Below, piece after piece: positions 1 through 6,554 of a stretch of 6,554 nucleotides of DNA. This stretch comes from Actinomycetes bacterium (lineage in GTDB: Bacteria; Actinomycetota; Humimicrobiia; Humimicrobiales; Humimicrobiaceae). The notes beneath the pieces were generated by a model. The model was not told the DNA's origin and did no database searches. It saw only the letters and a list, made by a program, of their open reading frames with translations. The translations under genes and the position numbers were made by a program. The DNA lies in assembly GCA_030603375.1 (NCBI GenBank), contig JAUVXY010000077.1, positions 1-6,554 of the forward strand, in the 5' to 3' direction. Each line of letters opens with the position of its first letter. Within the stretch, counting starts at the first letter, position 1.

Positions 1-2
1 CC

Positions 3-149
3 GGAAGAAAAAATGCATCTGACTATGTCCTTGAGGAATTTAAAAGAAATGAAATCAGCGAAGCAGAAGTCAGTATCCAGAGAGCAGCAGATGCTGGAAA
101 AGATTCTATAGTAAATGGGATAGAGTCTTGCATGAATAAATACAACTGA
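3..149 (+). CDS. pth: Peptidyl-tRNA hydrolase, C-terminal end (5' truncated by window)
   Basis: This is the last 48 codons of an open frame entering from the left edge and ending in TGA. The translation contains NASDYVLEEFKRNE, then an alanine-rich helix, and ends SCMNKYN. This matches the C-terminus of bacterial Pth, where a YVL-x-x-F-x-x-E segment is followed by a helix and a final 'aMN-x-yN'. Pth is a cytoplasmic esterase that releases tRNA from prematurely dropped peptidyl-tRNA. The catalytic His/Asp/Asn residues lie upstream of the window and cannot be checked. The position directly upstream of mfd on the same strand supports the call, because pth-mfd is a common bacterial pair. The identification rests on a short stretch, so it is good but not certain. 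Confidence 0.85.
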   Translation, partial: GRKNASDYVLEEFKRNEISEAEVSIQRAADAGKDSIVNGIESCMNKYN

Positions 150-274
150 GTAATTGCTGCCGCTATCTGTCTCGTTATTTTCACTGTTGGTAACCTAAAA
201 AATGTGCGTCTACAAAAAATAATTTTTTAATTTGTAATCGTGCTTGCTTTATTTTTGGTACTTTGGTGGGAAAA
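150..274 (+). other. pth-mfd intergenic gap
   Basis: This gap holds no gene that I can support. There is no GC-rich hairpin followed by a T-run after pth, so no intrinsic terminator is evident and pth may be cotranscribed with mfd. A weak sigma-70-like pair, TTGGTA (187-192) and TACAAA (211-216) with an 18-base spacer, matches the consensus at only 4/6 in each box. An all-A/T palindrome, AAAAAAT-A-ATTTTTT, lies at 214-228 and a GGTAACC palindrome at 189-195. In DNA this AT-rich such matches arise easily, so I assign no function. Confidence 0.4.
265..270 (+). promoter_or_regulatory. Ribosome binding site deciding the mfd start
   Basis: GGTGGG lies four bases upstream of ATG 275. Two other in-frame start codons sit just upstream, TTG at 263 and GTG at 266, but both fall on or before this purine-rich stretch and have only T-rich sequence ahead of them. 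The site therefore favours ATG 275. It is a weak Shine-Dalgarno match. Confidence 0.45.
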
Positions 275-3200
275 ATGTTTCTTGAAAATTTTAAAAAGGA
301 ATACCAGTGGCGCAAGTTTGTAGAAAGTTATAAAAAAGCCAGACCAGGAATTGCCAGTGTCAGCAGTGAATACCCGGACAGCATTGCAGCAGATGAAAAC
401 ATATGGCCATTTGCGATAGGAGCATTTTTCGATTCTATTGAAGCTCCGGTTTTAGTAATAACTTCAACAGCTGACAGAGCTGAAGAATTATCAAAAGAGC
501 TGGGATATATTGTCAGTAATGCAGAAATACTGGGATACCCAGGTACTGGCAGCAGTATTTTTTATAAAAATAAAACACCGGGCAGCGATAATCTCTCACG
601 CAGGCTCAGGGCAGTAAGCAGGCTGATAGAGTTTCAAAGGAATAAGAAACCTTTTTTTATAATTTCTTCATGCAGTGCCTTAATAAATCTGATACCTCAA
701 TCAAAAATACTAGTGCTGCGTGATGTAAATCTTAAGGTTGGATGTGAATATGGAAGAGAAAACCTAATCTCGGGCATTGTTGAGAAGGGATACGAAAGGG
801 TGCATAAGGTCTATGATAAGGGAGAGTTTAGCGTTAAAGGAGGTATTTTAGATATTTTTGATATAACAAAGGATAACCCTGTCAGAATTGATTTTTTTGG
901 GGACAGCATAGATAAAATAATGGTTTACAATATCTCGGATCAGAATATGGTAGGGAAATTGGATGAAATTAATATTTGCCCTAATTTAGATCCATGGAAG
1001 ATTGAAGACTGCGCTCAAGGTTGTAATGGTTCCGGATATACTGATCTGAGATATGATGATTCTGAAGATTATAATAAAAAGATGTTGTCTTTGGCAGACT
1101 TGCTAAAAGAATATGTTGGGATTTTCGGAATTGTTATATGTGACCCATTGGAAGTTTATTTAAAGGTAAAAAGCGATATTGATATATTAGAGAAATCATT
1201 TAACAGTATTGGTGAGGAAGATTTAACCGTAAAAAATAAAAAGCTGGCCGGCTCTTATATATTGGATAAGGATTTTATTAAAAAAGGGAAGTTTGAATTA
1301 AAATTAAATCTTATGCTGCCTGCAAGCAGCAGCGAAGGCAAAGACGAGTTTGTATTTGATGAGATAAGAAGCCAAAAAGGGAGCTCAGGGAATGCTGCTG
1401 TTTTTGTGCAAAATTTGAAAAAAGACTTAGAAAGAGGCAGCAAAGTAGTTATCTCGTTAGAAAATGAAAAAAGAAGAAGGAAAATAGAGGAAATACTTCT
1501 GGATAACTCAGTGTCCTATAAAGATTTAAAGGGGAAAAAGGGATTAGATTTTAGAGATCTTGAATCTAAGATTATCAATATTTTTAATCTTAAGCTTTGC
1601 AAGGGGTATATATCCAAAGACATTTCTTTGTATGGAGAACTGGATATATACGAGCAGGCCTTACCAGGGGAATATGATGAAAAGGCTATCCTGCCTGAAA
1701 TTTTTGAGGAATTTAGCCCGGAAGATTATGTAGTTCACAAAAATCATGGAATTGGCAAATACGCAGGCATTATCTCAAAACAAATCAACGGGCATAAAAG
1801 AGAGTATTTTCTTGTTGAATATACAGGTGGCGACAGACTCTACGTTCCTACCTGGCAGGCAGACAGGATACATAAATATATTGGAGACAAAGAACCAAGA
1901 ATTACTCCTCTTGATTCAAGAAAGTGGACTAATCTTAAAAGGAGAGTTAGAAATTCTGTCCATAATTTGGCAATTGACCTTGCTAAGTTATATGCAGAAA
2001 GGCAATCTGCAGGCGGTTTTGCATTTCCTAAGGACAGTCCATGGCAGAAAGAGATAGAAGATCTTTTCCCTTTCAGGGAAACAGAAGATCAGGTAAAAGC
2101 TATAGAATATGTAAAAAAATCTATGGAAAAACCAAAGCCGATGGATGTCCTTGTGTGCGGGGATGTGGGATTTGGGAAAACCGAAGTTGCAATAAGGGCA
2201 GCCTTTAAGTCTATCGAGAACGGAAAACAGGTTTTAATGCTGGCACCTACGACAATCCTTGCTGGGCAGCATTATCGTAATTTCGGACAAAGATATAAGG
2301 ACTACCCTGTTATAGTGAAAGTGTTAAGCAGATTTGTGGCTAAAAGGGAGCAGAAAAGAATAGTGGAAGATTTTAAAGATGGAAAAATTGATATGTTAAT
2401 TGGAACTCATCGTATTCTTCAAAATGATATTGAGCCAAAGGATCTGGGGCTTATAATTGTAGACGAAGAACAAAGATTTGGCGTCAACAGTAAAGAGAAA
2501 CTAAAGTTACTTAAGAAAGAAGTGGATGCGATAACATTGACTGCTACTCCGATACCAAGGACTCTTTATTTGTCAATGACCGGGCTCAGAGAAACGGTAA
2601 TAATCAAAACTCATCCGGAAGGCAGATATCCAATAAAGACATATGTTGGCAAAAAAGATGATCTAATTATAAAAACGGCTATAGAAAGAGAGCTGGCAAG
2701 GGGCGGACAGGTATACTATGTTTACAATAGAGTAGCAGGTATAGAAAATGAGAGACAAAGACTTCAGGCATTAGTTCCTGATGCCAAAATTGCGCTAACG
2801 CATGGACAGATGGAGGGCAGGGCCATAGAGAGGATAATGGAAGGTTTTATAAATAAAAAGTATGACATATTGCTAACAACTTCTATTATAGAGTCCGGAA
2901 TGGATATCGGCAGTGTTAATACATTGATAGTCATAGATTCGCATAAATTTGGACTTTCGCAATTGTATCAATTAAGGGGCAGGGTAGGAAGGTCTTCTGA
3001 AAAAGCTTATGCATACTTATTTTACCCGGGTAAGGAAGATTTAAGCATCAATGCATTTAGCAGGCTCAAAACTTTAACAGAGCACACAGAACTTGGCTCA
3101 GGGCACAGAATTGCAATGAGGGATTTGGAAATAAGGGGAGCAGGAGAACTGCTTGGTCCGCGCCAGCACGGCCATATAGACAGTATTGGATTTGACATGT

Positions 3201-3688
3201 ATTGCCAGATTATGAAAGAAGAAATAGAGAAACTTAAGGGGAATGCAGTAGAAGAAGATATAAACATTCAGATCGAACTGCCAGTAAGTGCCTATATACC
3301 AAAAAATTATATAAGGAATGAAAAAGATAGGATAAATATATATAAAATATTGGGAAATGCAAATAATCTTGAGGATATAAACAAGATATGCGAAGACATA
3401 AAAGAAAGATATGGAAAGGTGCCTTTTGTTGTAGATAATCTCGTTTATATAGCTAAGATAAAGTATATGCTAAAGAAAGCAAAAATAGAAAAACTTATTT
3501 TTGCAAAAGGCAAAGGGATCACTATAAAAAAAATAAATATGTCAAAGGAAAACGCTGTCAAAATAAATAAAAGAAATAAAAACTTAATTTACAAACCAAA
3601 CTGTAGAGAGATATTTATAAAAATGAATGAGAATATAAACTTAAGCGTAGTCTTAAAATATATAAATGTTATAATTGATTTTATTTAA
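275..3688 (+). CDS. mfd: Transcription-repair coupling factor Mfd
   Basis: This 1137-residue protein, counted from ATG 275, is normal length for Mfd. Mfd is a cytoplasmic ATP-driven DNA translocase that pushes stalled RNA polymerase off damaged template and recruits UvrA for nucleotide excision repair. The N-terminal third is UvrB-like and contains the GEFSVKGGILDIF and RIDFFGDSID motifs. An RNA-polymerase-interacting domain follows at about 478-540 (DYVVHKNHGIGKY from residue 484). The RecG-like translocase carries Walker A GDVGFGKTE (629-637), the DEEQ box (730-733), TATPIPRT (756-763) and QLRGRVGR (899-906). The translocation motif HRIAMRDLEIRGAGELLG is at 944-961, and the C-terminal TRCF/D7 domain includes AYIPKNYI. 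All key motifs are intact. The middle region between the UvrB-like part and the RID is the most divergent, as is usual. The gene ends in TAA, with an in-frame TGA seven codons later. An upstream TTG 263 start would add four residues. Confidence 0.97.
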   Translation: MFLENFKKEYQWRKFVESYKKARPGIASVSSEYPDSIAADENIWPFAIGAFFDSIEAPVLVITSTADRAEELSKELGYIVSNAEILGYPGTGSSIFYKNKTPGSDNLSRRLRAVSRLIEFQRNKKPFFIISSCSALINLIPQSKILVLRDVNLKVGCEYGRENLISGIVEKGYERVHKVYDKGEFSVKGGILDIFDITKDNPVRIDFFGDSIDKIMVYNISDQNMVGKLDEINICPNLDPWKIEDCAQGCNGSGYTDLRYDDSEDYNKKMLSLADLLKEYVGIFGIVICDPLEVYLKVKSDIDILEKSFNSIGEEDLTVKNKKLAGSYILDKDFIKKGKFELKLNLMLPASSSEGKDEFVFDEIRSQKGSSGNAAVFVQNLKKDLERGSKVVISLENEKRRRKIEEILLDNSVSYKDLKGKKGLDFRDLESKIINIFNLKLCKGYISKDISLYGELDIYEQALPGEYDEKAILPEIFEEFSPEDYVVHKNHGIGKYAGIISKQINGHKREYFLVEYTGGDRLYVPTWQADRIHKYIGDKEPRITPLDSRKWTNLKRRVRNSVHNLAIDLAKLYAERQSAGGFAFPKDSPWQKEIEDLFPFRETEDQVKAIEYVKKSMEKPKPMDVLVCGDVGFGKTEVAIRAAFKSIENGKQVLMLAPTTILAGQHYRNFGQRYKDYPVIVKVLSRFVAKREQKRIVEDFKDGKIDMLIGTHRILQNDIEPKDLGLIIVDEEQRFGVNSKEKLKLLKKEVDAITLTATPIPRTLYLSMTGLRETVIIKTHPEGRYPIKTYVGKKDDLIIKTAIERELARGGQVYYVYNRVAGIENERQRLQALVPDAKIALTHGQMEGRAIERIMEGFINKKYDILLTTSIIESGMDIGSVNTLIVIDSHKFGLSQLYQLRGRVGRSSEKAYAYLFYPGKEDLSINAFSRLKTLTEHTELGSGHRIAMRDLEIRGAGELLGPRQHGHIDSIGFDMYCQIMKEEIEKLKGNAVEEDINIQIELPVSAYIPKNYIRNEKDRINIYKILGNANNLEDINKICEDIKERYGKVPFVVDNLVYIAKIKYMLKKAKIEKLIFAKGKGITIKKINMSKENAVKINKRNKNLIYKPNCREIFIKMNENINLSVVLKYINVIIDFI

Positions 3689-3716
3689 AAAGTGGTTTGT
3701 GATGTTTGAAAAGAAA

Positions 3717-3721
3717 GAAGG
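3717..3721 (+). promoter_or_regulatory. Ribosome binding site for the TTG-started isomerase gene
   Basis: GAAGG within a purine-rich run lies six bases ahead of TTG 3728. It decides the use of this non-ATG start. The resulting N-terminus, MKKNRLTLF, gives a proper charged n-region for a signal peptide, whereas the next in-frame TTG would remove it. The site lies in the 39-base gap after mfd, which shows no terminator, so transcription from mfd probably continues. Confidence 0.65.
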
Positions 3722-3727
3722 TAAGAG

Positions 3728-3919
3728 TTGAAAAAAAATAGGCTTACATTGTTTTTAGCCGTACTTGTAATTATGGTTGTTTCCTTTTTGTTTGTTGGCT
3801 GCAGCAAAACAGTGGCTTCTGTAAATGGTGTAAAAATTAAACAAAGCGAAATTGATACTTACATTGAATTTTTAAAGGCCCAGAATCCTGATACTGATTT
3901 ATCTGAGGACAGCGATTAA
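3728..3919 (+). CDS. Truncated lipoprotein fragment, 5' part of the broken isomerase gene
   Basis: This is the 63-residue product expected if the TAA is real. It contains the lipoprotein signal peptide, the lipobox Cys25 and only the first helix of the SurA-type chaperone domain (SVNGVKIKQSEIDTYIEFL), then ends in an acidic run. It has no isomerase domain, so it would be a short membrane-anchored peptide without foldase activity. It starts at TTG with a good Shine-Dalgarno site. It is best read as part of the pseudogene above and not as an independent gene. Confidence 0.5.
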   Translation: MKKNRLTLFLAVLVIMVVSFLFVGCSKTVASVNGVKIKQSEIDTYIEFLKAQNPDTDLSEDSD

Positions 3920-4180
3920 TTTAAAGCTGCTAAAACTATAATAATTAATTCACTGATAGATAAAAAACTTCTTGATAAATATGCAAAGGAAAATAATATC
4001 GAAGTAGATACAGCAGAAGTTGACGAGCAATTTGAAGCAATTGCCAGCTCATATCCAACACAGAGTGATTTTGAAAAGGACTTAAAGGAGAAGAATATAA
4101 GCACAAAGTTTTTAAAAGAAGAACTTAGTGCCCAGATTTTAGTTGGTAAAATTTTTGGAAAGGTTACCGAAAATATTTTT

Positions 4181-4744
4181 GTGAGCCCGGATCAGGCAAG
4201 AGAATATTACGATGAAAATAAAGAGGTGATGTTTAAAGTTCCTGAGAAAGTGAAAATCAGCCATATTTTAGCTATGGTTTCTTCAAATGAAGGAGAAAAT
4301 GAGAAAGGCAGGGAAGAAGCCTTAAAAAAGATAAAATATGTTGAAACTAAATTAGATGAAGGGGAAAAATTTGAAGATCTTGCGGGAAAATATTCTGATG
4401 ACACTGCAAGTGGTATAAACGGAGGAGACTTAGGGTATATATCCAGAGGCCAGCTGGTGGAAGAAATAGACGAGGTTGCTTTTTTAATGAATATTGGTGA
4501 AGCTAGTGAAATAATTGAAACGCCCTATGGTTTTCATATTATTAAAATTACTGATAAACAGGAAGAGTACACAGAAGATTTTGAAGAAGCTGAAGATGCA
4601 ATCATAAATTATTTAATAAATGTTCTTAAAAAAGAAAAATGGGAAAGTTTGACAAATTCTCTCAGGGAGGGTGCTGACATCAAGTACTATGTTGACATAG
4701 AAAACTTTCCTACTGATAAAGATGAAGGTACTGAGGGGAAATGA
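4181..4744 (+). CDS. Parvulin-type peptidyl-prolyl isomerase domain, 3' part of the broken isomerase gene
   Basis: From GTG 4181, the first ordinary in-frame start codon after the TAA, the frame encodes 187 residues with a complete parvulin (rotamase) domain: KVKISHILA near the start, DLAGKYSDD, GGDLGYISRGQL and YGFHIIKI. There is no Shine-Dalgarno match before GTG 4181 (the preceding bases are T-rich), and the product would lack any export signal. A cytoplasmic parvulin made by internal initiation is therefore possible but poorly supported. More likely the GTG is simply an internal valine codon of the full-length protein. The last codons overlap the mazG start, so the 3' part may still matter for coupled translation. 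Confidence 0.4.
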   Translation: MSPDQAREYYDENKEVMFKVPEKVKISHILAMVSSNEGENEKGREEALKKIKYVETKLDEGEKFEDLAGKYSDDTASGINGGDLGYISRGQLVEEIDEVAFLMNIGEASEIIETPYGFHIIKITDKQEEYTEDFEEAEDAIINYLINVLKKEKWESLTNSLREGADIKYYVDIENFPTDKDEGTEGK

Positions 4745-5622
4745 AGCACGAATTAAGTGATTATAATCTTAAAAAAATAGATGATATAAAAGACAGCAGT
4801 ACGTTATTCTCTATTCTTGTCAGTATTATGAAAAAATTGCGGTCACCGGATGGCTGTGCATGGGACATAGAGCAAAATCACGGGACTATCAAGAGAAATT
4901 TAATTGAAGAAACTTATGAAGCTGTGGAGTGTATTGAAAATAGTGATTTCAAAGGGTTAAAGGAGGAGCTAGGAGATTTACTGCTGCAAGTTGTGTTCCA
5001 TAGCCAAATAGCAAGCGAGAACAGGGAATTTGATATCTCCGAGGTGCTGAAAGGCATAATTAATAAACTTATAAGGAGACACCCCCATGTATTTGGAAGT
5101 GAAGTTCTAAAAAGCAGCGGAGAGATATTAGCAAATTGGGAAAGCATCAAGAAAAAAGAAAGGAAGGAAAATCCTCAAAAGCAAGACTCCATGTTTAGCA
5201 ATATCCCTAAGATTTTGCCGTCTCTTCATTATGCTTACGAAATACAAAATAGGGCATCCAGACTTGGGTTTGATTGGGACAACCTAAGAGAAGTCTTTGA
5301 AAAGATAAAAGAAGAAGTTGGCGAGATTGACAGTGAAATAGATAGTTTTAAGTGTGATGGGAAAGAAATAATTTTAAGGAATAAAGCTGGTGATGCCGGC
5401 AGCATAAGAGATGAAATCGGGGATGTTTTGTTTAGTATTGTAAACTTCACCCGCCATCTTGGGATAGATTGCGAGCAGTGCTTAAAGCAAACGTGCAGGA
5501 AGTTTATAAAAAGATTTGATTTTATGGAAAAATATGCTGAAGAAAATAATTTAGATTTTAAAAAGTTATCTCTAAAAGAAAAAGATAAATTGTGGGAAAT
5601 TGCAAAAAAGAAAGGATTATGA
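4741..5622 (+). CDS. mazG: Nucleoside triphosphate pyrophosphohydrolase MazG
   Basis: This 293-residue protein has two MazG all-alpha NTP-PPase domains. The family hydrolyses (d)NTPs to NMP and pyrophosphate in the cytoplasm, cleansing aberrant nucleotides or tuning (p)ppGpp-linked responses. The N-terminal domain shows LRSPDGCAWD (33-42; usually CPWD), the Mg-binding EETYE (56-60) and EELGD (75-79), and RRHPHVFG (112-119). The C-terminal domain begins at RASRLGFDWD (171-180) and has EEVGE (191-195) and DEIGD (224-228), then NFTRHLGID. All metal-ligand acidic motifs are present in both domains. The protein is somewhat longer than E. coli MazG (263), partly because of about 10-12 extra residues between the two acidic motifs of the second domain (around 201-220). 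ATG 4741 overlaps the isomerase stop as ATGA, with GAGGGG at 4733-4738 as its Shine-Dalgarno site. The 3' end overlaps pyk the same way. Confidence 0.95.
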   Translation: MKHELSDYNLKKIDDIKDSSTLFSILVSIMKKLRSPDGCAWDIEQNHGTIKRNLIEETYEAVECIENSDFKGLKEELGDLLLQVVFHSQIASENREFDISEVLKGIINKLIRRHPHVFGSEVLKSSGEILANWESIKKKERKENPQKQDSMFSNIPKILPSLHYAYEIQNRASRLGFDWDNLREVFEKIKEEVGEIDSEIDSFKCDGKEIILRNKAGDAGSIRDEIGDVLFSIVNFTRHLGIDCEQCLKQTCRKFIKRFDFMEKYAEENNLDFKKLSLKEKDKLWEIAKKKGL

Positions 5623-6554
5623 AAAAAACTAAAATTGTTTGCACAATAGGTCCATCAAGCAAAGATGAGAAAATCTTGCAAAAACTTATATTAAGCGGCA
5701 TGGATATTGTTAGAATAAATACTTCTCATAGTGGTAAGCAGGAAGTTTTAGAGATTGTAGAAATAGTTAGGAGAATTTCAAAAGAGTATGGCAAAAATAC
5801 TGCTATCATGCTTGATCTTCAGGGTCCAAAGATAAGGATAGGAAAATTAGAAAAAGAAATAATTGTTGAAGATGGAGAAAAAATTATTCTTACGACTGAT
5901 GAGAAATATAAGGCTGACAGGGCAAATACATGTGATGGCATAAAAGAAGTTATAAGTGTTGATTATGATAAGTTTATAGGAGACATACATGCGGGCGCTG
6001 TAATTTTTATAGATGATGGACTGGTTGAATGCAGGGTACTGGAAATTAAAAAATCTAAAAAGATGTCAATCTGTGAGGTTGTTAGGGGAGGTGTGCTTAA
6101 ATCCCATAAGGGCATAAATCTTCCTGGAATATCAGTTAACATAGATTCGATAACCAGGAAAGATCTGAATTTTTTAAATTTTGGCTTAGACATAGGAGTA
6201 GATTTTATTGCACAGTCCTTTGTCAGAAATAGCTGGGATATTAAGAAAATAAAAGAGATTATTAAAGACAAAGGCAGCAATGCTATGGTAGTAGCAAAAA
6301 TTGAAAAACACGAAGCAGTTGACAATTTTGATGATATACTAAAATATGCTGATGCTATCATGATAGCCAGAGGAGATTTAGGAATAGAAGTTAAAGCTGA
6401 AGATGTTCCATCCATACAGAAAACGATAATAGTGAAATCTAATATGGTGGGAAAGCCTGTTATAACTGCGACTCAAATGCTGGATTCAATGATTAGAAAC
6501 CCAAGGCCGACAAGAGCAGAAGTCAGCGATGTGGCCAATTCTATATTAGATGGT
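5619..6554 (+). CDS. pyk: Pyruvate kinase, N-terminal 312 residues (3' truncated by window)
   Basis: The open frame starts at ATG 5619 inside the mazG stop (ATGA) and runs off the right edge. Pyruvate kinase transfers phosphate from phosphoenolpyruvate to ADP, the last step of glycolysis, in the cytoplasm. Visible motifs are KIVCTIGPSS (5-14), GMDIVRINTSHS (27-38), LDLQGPKIRIG (65-74) opening the B domain, and KGINLPG (164-170) closing it. The active site follows: AKIE with catalytic Lys227 and metal ligand Glu229, ARGDLGIE (250-257) with metal ligand Asp253, ATQMLDSM (284-291) and PTRAEVSDVAN. Two small departures from the usual pattern are SHS for SHG and IEKHEA for IENxEG. The end of the A domain and the C-terminal regulatory domain lie outside the window, so allostery cannot be judged. 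The Shine-Dalgarno site is AAAGG, three bases ahead of the start. Confidence 0.96.
   Translation, partial: MKKTKIVCTIGPSSKDEKILQKLILSGMDIVRINTSHSGKQEVLEIVEIVRRISKEYGKNTAIMLDLQGPKIRIGKLEKEIIVEDGEKIILTTDEKYKADRANTCDGIKEVISVDYDKFIGDIHAGAVIFIDDGLVECRVLEIKKSKKMSICEVVRGGVLKSHKGINLPGISVNIDSITRKDLNFLNFGLDIGVDFIAQSFVRNSWDIKKIKEIIKDKGSNAMVVAKIEKHEAVDNFDDILKYADAIMIARGDLGIEVKAEDVPSIQKTIIVKSNMVGKPVITATQMLDSMIRNPRPTRAEVSDVANSILDG

Larger units (their letters stand above)
3728..4744 (+). pseudogene. PrsA/SurA-like peptidyl-prolyl isomerase lipoprotein gene interrupted by in-frame TAA
   Basis: One reading frame of 338 codons plus stop encodes a secreted foldase, but codon 64 is TAA (3917-3919). The N-terminus is a lipoprotein signal: MKKNR, a hydrophobic core, then LFVGC with Cys25 as the lipidation site (Phe at -3 is slightly atypical). 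VASVNGVKIKQSEID begins a SurA N-terminal chaperone domain. This continues past the stop as INSLIDKKLLDKYAKENNIEV, a characteristic stretch of the family. A parvulin domain follows at about 173-275 with KISHILA (His179), GGDLGYISRGQLV and YGFHIIKI (His270). There is no frameshift, since both sides of the stop share one frame. The family assists folding of exported proteins outside the membrane. The stop may be a recent mutation or a sequencing error. TAA followed by T is a strong termination context, so efficient readthrough is unlikely. The gene end overlaps mazG by ATGA. Confidence 0.85.

Noticed and set aside
187..216. Possible sigma-70 promoter TTGGTA-N18-TACAAA upstream of mfd.
   Set aside because: Each box matches only 4 of 6 consensus bases in a region rich in similar matches; it is mentioned in the intergenic entry but not called as a promoter.
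214..228. AAAAAAT-A-ATTTTTT palindrome as a terminator or operator.
   Set aside because: It is purely A/T with a one-base loop, so it cannot form a stable RNA hairpin, and such palindromes are expected by chance in AT-rich intergenic DNA.
1746..2057. A 103-codon plus-strand frame overlapping the Mfd RNA-polymerase-interacting domain.
   Set aside because: It is out of frame with clearly conserved Mfd sequence, and its translation resembles no family I recognise.
3686..3919. TAA reassigned to an amino acid: TAA in the isomerase gene, and mfd TAA followed by an in-frame TGA at 3707-3709, while pth, the isomerase and mazG all end in TGA.
   Set aside because: Only one internal TAA appears in about 2000 codons across the window, far too few for a reassigned codon in AT-rich DNA. 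Mfd already has a normal length at its TAA, and I know of no bacterial TAA reassignment.
5963..6415. A 150-codon open frame on the minus strand inside pyk.
   Set aside because: It lies wholly antisense to conserved pyruvate kinase motifs, its translation is a low-complexity Ser/Ile/Leu-rich sequence typical of antisense shadows, and no family signature is visible.
1..6554. Mobile elements, CRISPR repeats, tRNA/rRNA genes or a defence system.
   Set aside because: No terminal inverted repeats, transposase motifs, regularly spaced repeats or RNA-gene signatures were seen. Almost every base is accounted for by housekeeping genes on one strand. MazG here is the housekeeping two-domain type, with no mazEF-like partner beside it.

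Overview
The window is AT-rich, densely packed and entirely on the + strand. It reads as part of a bacterial housekeeping operon: the tail of pth (peptidyl-tRNA hydrolase), a full mfd (transcription-repair coupling factor), a PrsA/SurA-type peptidyl-prolyl isomerase lipoprotein gene broken by one in-frame TAA, a full two-domain mazG (nucleoside triphosphate pyrophosphohydrolase), and the first 312 codons of pyk (pyruvate kinase), which runs off the right edge.

The organism is a low-GC bacterium. The order pth - mfd - peptidyl-prolyl isomerase - mazG is, from memory, familiar from Clostridia and from deep anaerobic Actinomycetota. The isomerase carries a lipoprotein signal, which suits a monoderm, PrsA-like role but does not prove it. 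The sporulation genes spoVT and spoVB, which often lie between mfd and mazG in Firmicutes, are absent. That fits a non-sporulating lineage or one outside the classical endospore formers. I cannot name a genus.

Layout: 3-149 pth 3' end; 150-274 an intergenic gap with no clear terminator and only a weak promoter-like match; 275-3688 mfd; 3689-3727 a short gap with the Shine-Dalgarno site of the next gene; 3728-4744 the interrupted isomerase gene; 4741-5622 mazG; 5619-6554 pyk (partial). The last three genes are joined by two 4-base ATGA stop/start overlaps, which implies translational coupling and one transcript.

The genes are linked by housekeeping rather than one pathway: recycling of peptidyl-tRNA, rescue of stalled RNA polymerase and repair, folding of exported proteins, cleansing of the NTP pool, and ATP/pyruvate production. 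The most notable observation is the single TAA at 3917-3919. The same frame continues for 274 more codons of well-conserved isomerase sequence, so this is a fresh nonsense mutation, a sequencing or assembly error, or (less likely) a tolerated or recoded stop. I found no convincing new biological system here.
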